A stretch of DNA of 64,000 nt, taken from assembly GCA_018268395.1 (NCBI GenBank), contig JAFDWQ010000009.1, positions 62,001-126,000 of the forward strand. The letters are read 5' to 3'. Positions 51,507 to 60,846 of this stretch are shown here, piece by piece. Made by a program: the position numbers and the translations under genes. The stretch is from Armatimonadota bacterium. GTDB taxonomy: Bacteria > Armatimonadota > Fimbriimonadia > Fimbriimonadales > Fimbriimonadaceae. The notes under the pieces were generated by a model, which was given only the letters and a program-made list of their open reading frames with translations, was not told where the DNA came from and ran no database searches. Within the stretch, counting starts at the first letter, position 1. Every line of letters starts with the position of its first letter.

Positions 51507-52751
51507 ATGATCACCCGCAGAGACTTTATGAAAAAGACCGCAGCGACCACCGCCGTCCTGGCCGCCCCGGGAGCCTTCGCCGTGACACAGGACAGCCCGT
51601 CTCTCAAGGTCGGCCTCATCGGATGCGGAGGTCGCGGGACCGGCGCGGCGATGGATTCCTTCCATGCGGCCCAAGGCGTCGTGCTCTGGGCTATGGGCGA
51701 CGTCTTCGAAGACCACTTGAAGGGTAGCGCCGACAACCTTAAGAAAGAACTGAAGGACTCGTTCAAGGTCACGGCCGACCGCAGCTTCGTGGGATTCGAC
51801 GCCTATCAGAAGGTGATCGCGAGCGGTGTCGACGTCGTCATCCTGACGACGCCGCCCGCCTTCCGTCCGGTCCATCTGGCTGCGGCCGTCGACGCGGGTA
51901 AGCACGTCTTCATGGAGAAGCCCGTCGCGGTGGACCCGTCCGGGATCCGGTCGGTCATCGAGTCGGCCAAAAAGGCGGACACGAAGGGGCTCAACATCGT
52001 CGCGGGAACGCAGCGGCGCCACGACGTGGCTTACCGCGAGTGCATGCAGAAAATCCACGACGGCGCGCTGGGCGAGGTCGTGGCCGCCTATGCGTACTGG
52101 AACCAGGGCGGACTTTGGATGAACCCGCGTCAAGAGAAGTGGAGCGACATGGAGTGGCAGCTCCGCAACTGGCTGTACTTCACCTGGTTGAGCGGCGACC
52201 ATATCTGCGAACAACACATCCACAACATGGACGTGATCAACTGGGCGATGAAGGGACACCCGGTCAAGGCCAACTGCCTCGCGGGCCGGCAAGTCCGGAC
52301 GGATCCTGCCTATGGCCACATTTTCGACCACTTCGCGACCGAATACGAGTATGCGAACGGCATGAAGATGGTCAGCATGTGCCGCCAGATCGACGGTACG
52401 GCGAGCCGGGTGGCCGAGCACATCGTCGGGACGAAGGGTTCTTCGAACGCCAACACGTCCATTAAGGGCGAGAACTCCTGGCGCTTCGAAGGCGACCGTC
52501 CGAACCCCTACGTGGTCGAACATACGCACCTGATCGAAGCGATCCGGAGCGGCAAGCGCATCAACGAGGGCGTGCAGGTCGCCGAAAGCACGATGACGGC
52601 GATCCTGGGCCGCATCGCCGGATACACGGGACAAGAAGTCACGTGGGACGACGCGATGAAGCTCGATATGAACCTGATGCCCGAGAAGCTCGAGTTCGGC
52701 CACCTTGGCGTGCCGCCGGTCGCGATGCCGGGCCAGACGAAACTAGCCTGA
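51507..52751 (+). CDS. Tat-exported Gfo/Idh/MocA oxidoreductase
   Basis: This 414-residue protein has a twin-arginine leader (I-T-R-R-D-F-M-K-K), a Rossmann core (VGLIGCGGRGTGAAMDS near 37) and the catalytic motif M-E-K-P-V-A near 140. The substrate side has EQHIHNMDVINW near 235. It is a paralogue of the gene at 41380 but from a different subgroup. The TIM-barrel gene follows after 4 nt, which is the common pairing of a sugar dehydrogenase with an epimerase or isomerase. Confidence 0.92.
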   Translation: MITRRDFMKKTAATTAVLAAPGAFAVTQDSPSLKVGLIGCGGRGTGAAMDSFHAAQGVVLWAMGDVFEDHLKGSADNLKKELKDSFKVTADRSFVGFDAYQKVIASGVDVVILTTPPAFRPVHLAAAVDAGKHVFMEKPVAVDPSGIRSVIESAKKADTKGLNIVAGTQRRHDVAYRECMQKIHDGALGEVVAAYAYWNQGGLWMNPRQEKWSDMEWQLRNWLYFTWLSGDHICEQHIHNMDVINWAMKGHPVKANCLAGRQVRTDPAYGHIFDHFATEYEYANGMKMVSMCRQIDGTASRVAEHIVGTKGSSNANTSIKGENSWRFEGDRPNPYVVEHTHLIEAIRSGKRINEGVQVAESTMTAILGRIAGYTGQEVTWDDAMKLDMNLMPEKLEFGHLGVPPVAMPGQTKLA

Positions 52752-52755
52752 CGCG

Positions 52756-53676
<921 letters not shown>

Positions 53677-53685
53677 CCGACGGCT

Positions 53686-54747
53686 TCATTCCTCAGGGGC
53701 TGGGGCCGGCGCGGGCTTCGGAGTCGATACGGCGACGAGGATCCCGCCTCCGACCATCGCTTCGTAGATCGACTTCATCAGGGCCGACCTTGCGCGATAT
53801 TGGTCATGGGCGTTCCCGATCTCGACGAAGATCTTAAAGACCATGTGACCGTCGACCATTTCGCGCCACCGGATCACGGGCCGGGCGAGTTCGTGCTGGC
53901 CGCTATACTCCGCCTGGACACGGGCTGCGGCCGTGCCCAACAGGCTTTCGGCCCGCGATAGGTCCGCTCCGAACGGGATCCGTCCTTGGACGTCGAGGAC
54001 GTACAGCATCTGGTTCCGGGTCAGATTGATGACCATCTGCTTGGACAACTGGTTGTTCGGCACGACCAAAAGGCTCCCGTCCCATTGCCGGATTCCGGTC
54101 GTCCTCCAGCCGACCGACTCGATCAAACCCTCTTCACCCGTTGGGAGCCGTACGGTATCGCCCAGCCCGATGCTCGAGTCGAGGTTGATCATCAAGCCTG
54201 AGAAGACGTTCGAGAGGCTCTCCTGGAGCGCCAGGCCGATGATGACGCCACCGACCGCACCGCCGGCCAACAGGGGAGTGACGTCGAGTCCGGACGCCCT
54301 CATCGCAAGCAACATGCCGACCGAGAAGGCAAAGCCTGAGACCAGCTTCTGGGACAGCGCGAGCCGATCGATGTGGGCCGAATCTTTCGCGTCCCGTCTC
54401 GCCGATTCGAGGCGACTCTTCGTGAACCAATGGACCGCATAGGCGAGCAAGCCGATCCACACGACGGTCAACACACGTTCGACGGCCGCGACGGTCGCGG
54501 CGTGGACCGACTCGAACTGCCTTACTGCCGCATCCGCCGACGAGAGAAGCACTCCGCCGACGAGAAGCGACAAGACGGGGCCGCGGGAAGCGACCGCGAA
54601 CGGGACCCCGTTCGTTACAGGTCGGGCGTACAGGACACCGACGAGGATCCTTAGGACGATGGCGGCAAGGGCACCTAAACCCAAGGCGACCGCGGCTTCG
54701 AACCAATTGTGATAGGGCCGCGCGGCTTCGGGCAGGAACCACTCCAT
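53686..54747 (-). CDS. MscS-type mechanosensitive channel
   Basis: This 353-residue protein has about four or five membrane helices and the MscS core: LLAGGAVGGVIIGLALQESLSNVFSGLMI near 160-190 (pore helix rich in Gly/Ala), then the beta domain GLGDTVRLPTGEEGLIESVGWRTTGIRQWDGSLLVVPNNQL. It opens when the membrane is stretched and releases solutes during osmotic downshock. The tail ends in a Pro/Ala repeat (PAPAPAPEE). TAGCCT lies exactly 6 nt upstream of the ATG. Confidence 0.93.
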   Translation of the reverse strand: MEWFLPEAARPYHNWFEAAVALGLGALAAIVLRILVGVLYARPVTNGVPFAVASRGPVLSLLVGGVLLSSADAAVRQFESVHAATVAAVERVLTVVWIGLLAYAVHWFTKSRLESARRDAKDSAHIDRLALSQKLVSGFAFSVGMLLAMRASGLDVTPLLAGGAVGGVIIGLALQESLSNVFSGLMINLDSSIGLGDTVRLPTGEEGLIESVGWRTTGIRQWDGSLLVVPNNQLSKQMVINLTRNQMLYVLDVQGRIPFGADLSRAESLLGTAAARVQAEYSGQHELARPVIRWREMVDGHMVFKIFVEIGNAHDQYRARSALMKSIYEAMVGGGILVAVSTPKPAPAPAPEE

Positions 54748-55084
54748 CGGCCGAGGCTACCAGGCCGTCCGGATCGGAGGCGGTTCAAAGAACTTCCGGG
54801 GCAATGCCGCTTGGGACCGGAGAGTGCGACGGGCCGGGCAGAGGGCCGTCGCCCGGCTGACGTCGCGGTTCGGGGGAGGTGAGATATCGTTCGTTCGTGG
54901 TGCCCCGGTCAGTCCACGACCTTTGTTCTTGATTATGGAGAGATTCGTGCAGTCAAAGAGGGGCCGGCGCGACTTTTTACGTCTTTCTTATCGGCTTGAA
55001 CCTGGACGGCGGTGCCGAAAGTCCGCCAAGAGGCGACGGCCGTGCCGGCAGCGACTTCGGAGCGAAGACGGCGTTTGAGAAGGC
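54748..55084. other. Intergenic region of 337 nt, divergent genes
   Basis: This is the only gap above 300 nt. Its left edge carries the leaderless-type box of the mscS gene. The middle (54920-54995) is AT-richer, with runs such as TTGTTCTTGATTATGG and TTTTTACGTCTTTC, and may hold the SDR promoter, but no convincing -35/-10 pair was found. The small frame at 54824-55078 is Arg-rich and not protein-like. No RNA gene was recognised. Confidence 0.5.
54754..54759 (-). promoter_or_regulatory. -10 box TAGCCT for mscS
   Basis: On the minus strand TAGCCT is followed by CGGCCG (6 nt) and the ATG at 54747, with no ribosome site. Confidence 0.5.
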
Positions 55085-55900
55085 ATGGCCACCAGCTCAG
55101 GGATCGTCGCACTCACCTTGTCGGACGAACCGATCACCCGCCCCCGCCCCGAGCCGCTCGCGGAAGTCGGACTTGAAGGGAAAAGGATCCTCGTCACGGG
55201 CGGGACGACCGGGATCGGACGGGCGACAGCGGTCCGGTTGGCCGAAAAGGGGGCGAGGGTGTTCGTCTTCGGCCGGCACCGCCAGGAGCTTGACGACGCT
55301 CTGGCAGCGATCCATGCACGCACAGGCGCCACCGCCTTGGGAACGACGGCCGACCAGACCCGAAAGGCGGACTTGGACCACGTGTTCGATCAGGTCGACC
55401 GAGAGTTCGGCGGCCTGGACGTCCTGATCAACAATGCGGGCATCGGTGGATCGGGCCTCATGGAGTCGGACTACGCCGAATGGGAATACCTTCTTCAGAC
55501 CAATGTCCTGGGACACATGGCGTGCGCCAAGAAGGCGGTCGAGCGAATGACGGCCGGAGGCGGAGGACACATCGTCCACGTCGGATCGCTCAGCGCGGAC
55601 GCGCGCGATCCGGGGGACCAGGTTTATTCCGCGACCAAGGCTGCGATCCAGGCCTTCTCTCAGTCGCTCCGCAAGTCCCTGGCCCGACAGGGGATCAAAG
55701 TAAGCCTGATCGAGCCGGGGTCGGTCGGCACCGACATGGTCGCCGATCGAATCCCCCCGTCGGAACAGCGCCAGAAAGAGGACCGGAACGAGATGTTGAT
55801 GGCCGAGGACATCGCAGACGCGATCGTCACCGTCCTCACTCGACCAGGACGAGTGACGATAGACCTCATGAGGGTCACACCGACGATGCTGCCGGAATAG
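55085..55900 (+). CDS. Short-chain dehydrogenase/reductase
   Basis: This 271-residue classical SDR binds NAD(P) through T-G-G-T-T-G-I-G (residues about 38-45), has NNAG near 116, and the catalytic Ser (VGSLSAD), Tyr and Lys (V-Y-S-A-T-K near 180). An extension of about 30 residues precedes the Rossmann fold. The substrate is unknown; similar SDRs often occur with stress genes. Its 3' end overlaps the convergent topoisomerase gene by 26 nt. Confidence 0.92.
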   Translation: MATSSGIVALTLSDEPITRPRPEPLAEVGLEGKRILVTGGTTGIGRATAVRLAEKGARVFVFGRHRQELDDALAAIHARTGATALGTTADQTRKADLDHVFDQVDREFGGLDVLINNAGIGGSGLMESDYAEWEYLLQTNVLGHMACAKKAVERMTAGGGGHIVHVGSLSADARDPGDQVYSATKAAIQAFSQSLRKSLARQGIKVSLIEPGSVGTDMVADRIPPSEQRQKEDRNEMLMAEDIADAIVTVLTRPGRVTIDLMRVTPTMLPE

Positions 55901-56936
55901 CGTCGATCCGGGTCGCCGTAGGCCGCGGGGAGAGGACGACTTCGACCGCCAACCGCTCGAGCGGATCGGGATATCGGACCGTCGCGCGCGGCAACCGCGT
56001 ACAAGCCCAACCCGGAGGGTCCTGGAACGTCTCAAGCAAGCACGGATGGATGTACGCTTTTCGGCAGACCGCAGCCGTGTTCCCAAGGAGGTCAGCTACC
56101 GCTTTGACCACCGAAGTCACGACGACCCGGCCGCTTACGGTGGCTTCGCGGATGAGCCGCAGAGCTTCGAGGGTTCCGGCCCACGTTCTGAAGTCCTTCG
56201 CCGTGAACGGCGCGGCCGTCACCTCTTGAAGGTAAGCGTTGACGTCGGTGGACGTCACTTCCGCAGGCTCGCCGTCGTCCCCGATGAACTGGAACAGGGC
56301 CTGACCTGGCAGGGACTGACATTTGCGGACGAGACGCGCCAACCTTCGGTCGCGGTGCTCGATCTCATGGAACCGACCGCTCTTCCCTCGAAACCGGAAC
56401 CGCAGGACCACGCTGCCCGCTTCGAGTTCGTCCGAAGAGAGCGTGGTAAGCCCATGGGAGCCGTTCGACTCGGCGTACCGCTTGTTCCCGACTCGGATCT
56501 GGGTCACTTCAAGGAGCTTGACGACCAATGCGACGACCTTTCGCTTGGGCAACCCGTGAGACGAGAGGTCGCGCTCTACGGCGGCACGGATGTCGGGAAG
56601 GGCGAGGCCGAACTCTCTCAGCCGCAGGAACTTCGCTTCGTCTCGGACGTTGCGCCACGAAGGGTGATAGACGGATTGCTTCCGGCCTTTCGCGTCCCGG
56701 CCCGTCGCCTGCACGTGCCCGTTCGCGCGCGGACAGATCCACACGTCGGTCCATGCGGGAGGCACGGCCAACGACCGGATCCGCCTCAAGGTCTTGGAGT
56801 CCTTCACGGGCCTTCCGTCTGCGGTCCTGTACGAAAAACCCCGACCTGCCCTTCGCCTTGAAAGCCCGGGGGAAGAGTCGGAAGTGTAGACGAGTCCTGC
56901 CGTTCGGGCGTCTTCCATCGGTTCGAGACATGTCAT
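55875..56936 (-). CDS. DNA topoisomerase IB (poxvirus-type)
   Basis: This 353-residue enzyme relaxes DNA supercoils by a 3'-phosphotyrosine intermediate. Landmarks are IRSLAVPPAWTDVWICP near 50, G-H-V-Q-A-T-G-R-D-A-K-G-R-K-Q-S-Y/V-Y-H, TQIRVGNKRYAESNGSHGLTTL near 145, KDFRTWAGT near 250, and the nucleophile Tyr295 in R-K-A-Y-I-H-P. The start was set at ATG 56936; a frame to 57011 adds unrelated residues. Bacterial TopIB is patchily distributed and often moves with stress genes. Confidence 0.93.
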   Translation of the reverse strand: MTCLEPMEDARTAGLVYTSDSSPGLSRRRAGRGFSYRTADGRPVKDSKTLRRIRSLAVPPAWTDVWICPRANGHVQATGRDAKGRKQSVYHPSWRNVRDEAKFLRLREFGLALPDIRAAVERDLSSHGLPKRKVVALVVKLLEVTQIRVGNKRYAESNGSHGLTTLSSDELEAGSVVLRFRFRGKSGRFHEIEHRDRRLARLVRKCQSLPGQALFQFIGDDGEPAEVTSTDVNAYLQEVTAAPFTAKDFRTWAGTLEALRLIREATVSGRVVVTSVVKAVADLLGNTAAVCRKAYIHPCLLETFQDPPGWACTRLPRATVRYPDPLERLAVEVVLSPRPTATRIDAIPAASSV

Positions 56937-57137
56937 GGTCGGCCCTCTTTCTCGTCCTGGAAGGCAAGGGGTCACAAATCTCGGGACGATCGTCCTCGAA
57001 CTGCGGGACAAAGGACGGTCGTTCTGATTGTTCTTCTATGCAGCGGCCTCGTCCTCTTGCCAGGACTTGATTCAAGCGTCCGTCTCACGAGTCACCTGGG
57101 TTTCCGGCTTCACCGGCGCCCTGGAGAGGAACAAGGA

Positions 57138-57854
57138 ATGAGAGTCTTCTTCAAACGACGCCGCCGAGGCGGCCGTGCCGTGCGCATCCTGTGGGCGTTC
57201 GCCGTCTTGACACCCTGCGCCGCTTTCGCCCAAGACCCTGGTACGATCCTGCCAGGAAGTGGCCCCGAACCGACGGTCCAAACGACTTTCTACGGCCCCA
57301 GCGGGCTCATCCGTGTGCCGACGGCATACACCGCGCTCCGTGGCGACGCCCGGCTGGGAACGGCGTTCGAAAACGGTCGGCGATCGATCGTCGGCAACTA
57401 CGGCGTCTACACGGACATCGAAGTCGGCGGCGGATGGATCGAACGGGACGGGCGCGACGGCAAAGCCGTCGCGAACGGAAAGGTCCGGATCCAGGCTGCC
57501 AATTTCCGGAACGTCGACATCGGAATCGGCGTCGTCGACGCTTTCGACGCCGTCGACCAAAGCGTCTACGTCATCGGCTCCGTCGACCTCATCCCTCCTC
57601 CCGTCGATGCGGGTCAATTGGGGCGGAGCATCGGACTGAAAGCCCACCTCGGATACGGTAGCGGCGTGTTCAACGACCACATCATCGGAGGGGGCGAACT
57701 CGTGCTTTCCCGAGACTTCAGCGTGATCGGTGAATACGACGGCGACCAGGCCAATTTTGCGCTACGTTTCTCTCGGGCGACGACCTTCTCCGTCCAGGCT
57801 GGCGTGACAGGTAAACGGCTGTTCGTCGGATTCACGGCCGGCACACGTTTCTGA
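57138..57854 (+). CDS. YjbH-like outer-membrane beta-barrel protein
   Basis: This 238-residue protein has a signal peptide (basic FFKRRRRGGR, then ILWAFAVLTPCAAFAQ). The N-terminal motif F-Y-G-P-S-G-L-I-R-V-P-T-A is typical of YjbH-type exopolysaccharide-linked barrels. The rest is alternating strands (VYTDIEVGGGWIERDG, VYVIGSVDLI, SVIGEYDGDQANFALRFS). It is much shorter than YjbH itself. AGGAACAAGGA supports the ATG at 57138 over an upstream frame from 57057. Confidence 0.75.
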   Translation: MRVFFKRRRRGGRAVRILWAFAVLTPCAAFAQDPGTILPGSGPEPTVQTTFYGPSGLIRVPTAYTALRGDARLGTAFENGRRSIVGNYGVYTDIEVGGGWIERDGRDGKAVANGKVRIQAANFRNVDIGIGVVDAFDAVDQSVYVIGSVDLIPPPVDAGQLGRSIGLKAHLGYGSGVFNDHIIGGGELVLSRDFSVIGEYDGDQANFALRFSRATTFSVQAGVTGKRLFVGFTAGTRF

Positions 57855-57883
57855 CGACGCGCCGGTGCCGACCCGCCAACGTG

Positions 57884-57889
57884 TAAAGT
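57884..57889 (+). promoter_or_regulatory. -10 box TAAAGT for the DUF2461 gene
   Basis: TAAAGT ends 6 nt before the ATG at 57896. GGGG in the gap is too close to the start for a ribosome site. Confidence 0.5.
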
Positions 57890-57895
57890 CGGGGC

Positions 57896-58558
57896 ATGGC
57901 TTGGCTGACCCAGGATGCCTCCGACTTTTTCGCGGAACTTGAACTGAACAACGACCGCGACTGGTTCGCTGCCAACAAAAAGCGGTACGAAGCCACCGTC
58001 AAAGGGCCACTGTTAGCCCTTGCCGAAGAGATGATCCCGAGGATGAAGGCGCTCGATCCGGCGATCGACATGGCGCCGAAGGACGCCGTGTTCCGCATCT
58101 ATCGGGACACGCGGTTCAGTAAGGACAAGCGTCCTTATAAGACGAACGCCGGACTCTCGATCTCGAGCGGTGGCAAAACGGGGAACGGGCGGCCCGGACT
58201 CTACATGCAATTGGACGCCCGTTCCATGGGCGTCGCCAGTGGCCATTACTTCCTCGAGCCGCCGCAGATCCTTGCCGTGAGGAGGCACATCGCGGCCCAT
58301 GCCGACGACTTCCGGCGTCTGGCCGCCGACTCTGACTTCGTCCGGGTCTTCGGATCCCTCAAAGGCGAGACGAACAAAGTCCTTCCGTCCGAGTTCCGGG
58401 CAGCCGCGGCGGACCTTCCCGTCCTCTTCCACAAGCAGTTCTATACGTGGGCCGAATACGCCGTCGACGAAGCGCTACGGGACGATCTCCCGGACTTCTT
58501 GATGCGGCATGCCAAGGCGGCTTGGCCCATGAACGAGTTCTTGACCCGTGCCCTCTAG
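57896..58558 (+). CDS. DUF2461 family protein
   Basis: This 220-residue protein is a clear DUF2461 member: FFAELELNNDRDWFAANKKRYE at the start, FRIYRDTRFSKDKRPYKTNAG near 68, PGLYMQLDARSMGVASGHYFLEP near 100 and the end HAKAAWPMNEFL. It is widespread and cytoplasmic; its biochemical role is unknown. It is probably a single-gene unit, being followed by a convergent gene 13 nt away. Confidence 0.92.
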   Translation: MAWLTQDASDFFAELELNNDRDWFAANKKRYEATVKGPLLALAEEMIPRMKALDPAIDMAPKDAVFRIYRDTRFSKDKRPYKTNAGLSISSGGKTGNGRPGLYMQLDARSMGVASGHYFLEPPQILAVRRHIAAHADDFRRLAADSDFVRVFGSLKGETNKVLPSEFRAAAADLPVLFHKQFYTWAEYAVDEALRDDLPDFLMRHAKAAWPMNEFLTRAL

Positions 58559-58571
58559 ACTCTGAACGCGG

Positions 58572-59675
58572 TCAACGGAACTTTGGCGGACCTGTCCGGT
58601 CGTCCGGAAAGCCAAACCACTCGTCGACCTTGTCAGCGTCATAGAACGTCAGCCAAGACTGTCTCGGTAACCCGGCCCCCTGAAGGACGGACTTGACTTC
58701 GTCAAGCCGTTCAAGGCTCTCGATCGCAACGTCGATGCGGGAGTGATCCGGCCAGGTCTGGGATCCTGTGACGCCTCCAAGTCCACGTGTGGTCAGATCG
58801 ATGTCCAGTCGGTCTTCGATGGCCGAACGAAGTCCAATATCGTCGAACCTCGGAAGGATCAAGGTTGCGAACGTCTCCTTGAAACGGCTGAACCTGCAAG
58901 ACGCAAAGAGCCTGTCTTGAAACTGAGCGTTCGAAAGTTGCGGGTCACGCGTGTTCAGCACGATCGTGCCGCCACCCGGGTGCTCGGCCCTCATCAAGGC
59001 GCACTTCTCCGAGCGGTTCCGAGACCAGGGGACGTCCGGTCTCGTCCTCAATTGCGCCGCGACTTGCCTGTCAAAGTCTTCTACAGCGCTGCTCGTCCAC
59101 GATCCGCCCTTGCCGACGGAAGTCGACGGTCTACCCATCCACGCCCACTTGTCCAGCCGCTCTTCTCCGAAAAGCACCTCGCTCCATACGACGAATTCGG
59201 CACCGAGAGCATCGGGGCCGGGCTTACTCAAAAGCGGGAAGACCAAGCCTACTTCGACGCGGCCTTGAGGCCCCAGAGAAGTCTTGGCACCGATCGCCTT
59301 GGGCCTCGATCCCAACTTCGACGCCACCAATTGGTGCGCCTCTTCCATCGGCGCCGAGGGTCGGTACGCGCAGAACCGCCATCCCGGGAGTCCTGGTGCC
59401 CTGCCCACCATCTCTTCGACGAACGGCCGAAGCCCCATTTCGGATTCCGGTGTCAAGGCGAGCGTCTTGACGGCGGTCGGCGAGACCTCGAACATGATCC
59501 CGGGAGAAACGGCCGAGAGGCACTGGACAAACTCATCGATCTTCGGACGCCCTTGTGAGAATTCAAGGGCGAAGTCAGCCTCGAAAGATCGCCAGAACCG
59601 ATCGACCTTGTCGAGCCAGTCCTGCTTGGTGCGCCGATCGTCCGGATGCTCGGGATCAAGGGTCAGCCAACGCAA
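58572..59675 (-). CDS. Hypothetical protein, function unknown
   Basis: This 367-residue soluble protein matches no family I recognise. It begins LTLDPEHPDDRRTKQDWLDKVDRFWRSFEADFALEF. The composition is mixed alpha/beta, with few cysteines and no membrane segment. A TATGAT box 8 nt before the TTG start supports it as an expressed gene. The absence of good coding alternatives on the other strand also supports it. Confidence 0.7.
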   Translation of the reverse strand: MRWLTLDPEHPDDRRTKQDWLDKVDRFWRSFEADFALEFSQGRPKIDEFVQCLSAVSPGIMFEVSPTAVKTLALTPESEMGLRPFVEEMVGRAPGLPGWRFCAYRPSAPMEEAHQLVASKLGSRPKAIGAKTSLGPQGRVEVGLVFPLLSKPGPDALGAEFVVWSEVLFGEERLDKWAWMGRPSTSVGKGGSWTSSAVEDFDRQVAAQLRTRPDVPWSRNRSEKCALMRAEHPGGGTIVLNTRDPQLSNAQFQDRLFASCRFSRFKETFATLILPRFDDIGLRSAIEDRLDIDLTTRGLGGVTGSQTWPDHSRIDVAIESLERLDEVKSVLQGAGLPRQSWLTFYDADKVDEWFGFPDDRTGPPKFR

Positions 59676-59683
59676 GTCGACCG

Positions 59684-59689
59684 ATCATA
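59684..59689 (-). promoter_or_regulatory. -10 box TATGAT before the hypothetical gene
   Basis: On the minus strand TATGAT lies 8 nt before the TTG at 59675, consistent with leaderless use of a rare start codon. Confidence 0.45.
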
Positions 59690-59719
59690 CTCTGGAATCT
59701 AGCGACCGCGATCAAGCGT

Positions 59720-60073
59720 TCAGGTTCGAGAACTTAGCAGTTCTTCGATTCGTTCCAGCCTCTCTTTCGTGTCGTCGTCCGTGTCCTTCGATTCCGGACT
59801 TCCCTTGTGGACGAGGTTGGCGGTCAAGGCCACGAACGTCAGCAACTGCAGGAATTCGGACTGCCAGTTCTCCATCGTCTGGGACAACCAGTGCCAAACG
59901 TATCCGGAGTCTCCGAGAACGGTCAGGGGCTGACCGTGGGCGGACTGTTCAGCGGCGAAGTCCTTCCATCCGGCATACGTCTGCAATATCCAGGCGACTC
60001 CGAAAGCGACGCCCAGAACGATGCTAAGCCCGTACGGCCCGAGCGGGTAGGTGCGTGGGCGGTCCTTGGTCAT
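59720..60073 (-). CDS. DUF6766 family membrane protein
   Basis: This 117-residue protein has two hydrophobic segments (about 13-32 and 73-88) and the family signature ENWQSEFLQLLTFVALTANLVHKGSPESK at 68-96. The tail is charged and helical (KERLERIEELL). The family is common in soil bacteria, and its role is unknown. The divergent gene encodes a DUF892 protein; the two often appear among stress genes. Confidence 0.85.
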   Translation of the reverse strand: MTKDRPRTYPLGPYGLSIVLGVAFGVAWILQTYAGWKDFAAEQSAHGQPLTVLGDSGYVWHWLSQTMENWQSEFLQLLTFVALTANLVHKGSPESKDTDDDTKERLERIEELLSSRT

Positions 60074-60246
60074 CGCTCGCTAAGACGCCGTCTCACACCT
60101 GCATGTTTCTCAAAGGACTTACCCTTGCGCTTCCGCGAATGAAGCCTTACCGAAATCTTGCGACTGGTCCGACAATCTGTCGCGGTCCTTAGGTTCCGAA
60201 GCGAGCTATGTGGAGCGGACGGACTACCCGTCCAAGGTGGACACCC

Positions 60247-60750
60247 ATGCCAGTCAAATCAATGGAGGACCTCTATGTCGAAAGCCTGCGCGACCTGTAC
60301 AGCGCCGAATCCCAACTCGTCAAAGCCTTGCCCAAAGTCGCGGACACCGTTTCGGACCCGAAACTTCGGGACACGGTCTTGGCGCACTTGGAGGTGACCA
60401 AGGGTCAGAAGGTGCGCCTCGAACAGATCTTCGCGGAATTGGGAGAAGATCCTGAAGGTCACGAGTGCGCCGCTATGAAAGGACTCATCAAGGAAGCGGA
60501 CGAACTGATGGGCGACGTCAAAGATCCCGAAGTCTTAGACGCCGCACTGATCGGTGCCGCCCAAAAGGTCGAACACTACGAAATGTCAGGCTATGGGACG
60601 GCGCGGACGTTTGCACAGATGCTGGGCCATGACGGGCATGCCGATCTCCTCCAGTCGACGCTGGACGAAGAAAAAGAGGCCGATTCCGTCTTGACCCGGA
60701 TCGCCACCAACGGCGTCAACCGCCGCGCGAAAGCCGAGTCTTCCCGATAG
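60247..60750 (+). CDS. DUF892/YciE-type ferritin-like protein
   Basis: This 167-residue four-helix protein has MEDLYVESLRDLYSAESQLVKALPK at the start and the Glu/His iron-ligand pattern of the DUF892 family (HLEVTKGQKVRLEQIF near 48; KVEHYEMSGYGTARTFA near 112; E-E-K-E-A-D near 146). Such proteins are induced by stress or stationary phase and may store or bind metal. The ATG at 60247 (MPVKSMEDLY) matches the family start. Confidence 0.93.
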   Translation: MPVKSMEDLYVESLRDLYSAESQLVKALPKVADTVSDPKLRDTVLAHLEVTKGQKVRLEQIFAELGEDPEGHECAAMKGLIKEADELMGDVKDPEVLDAALIGAAQKVEHYEMSGYGTARTFAQMLGHDGHADLLQSTLDEEKEADSVLTRIATNGVNRRAKAESSR

Positions 60751-60833
60751 GCGTCGGGCCGGCCCGGGACACGCTCTACAAGTGGGGCACCGTTCCGGGC
60801 CGCTCGACGCTCAATCCGTGCTGACAGGACGCG

Positions 60834-60839
60834 TATACT
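60834..60839 (+). promoter_or_regulatory. -10 box TATACT, leaderless-type promoter
   Basis: TATACT ends 7 nt before the ATG at 60847; the gap (CGCGCGC) cannot bind the ribosome as a Shine-Dalgarno. Confidence 0.55.
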
Positions 60840-60846
60840 CGCGCGC

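Noticed and set aside
52744-52749. TAGCCT exactly 6 nt before the TIM-barrel start at 52756
   Set aside because: It consists of the last codons of the preceding Gfo/Idh gene inside an operon with a 4-nt gap; this is probably the kind of chance match expected once or twice.
54824-55078. Small frame in the 337-nt gap before the SDR gene
   Set aside because: Arg-rich, no start signal, no protein-like pattern.
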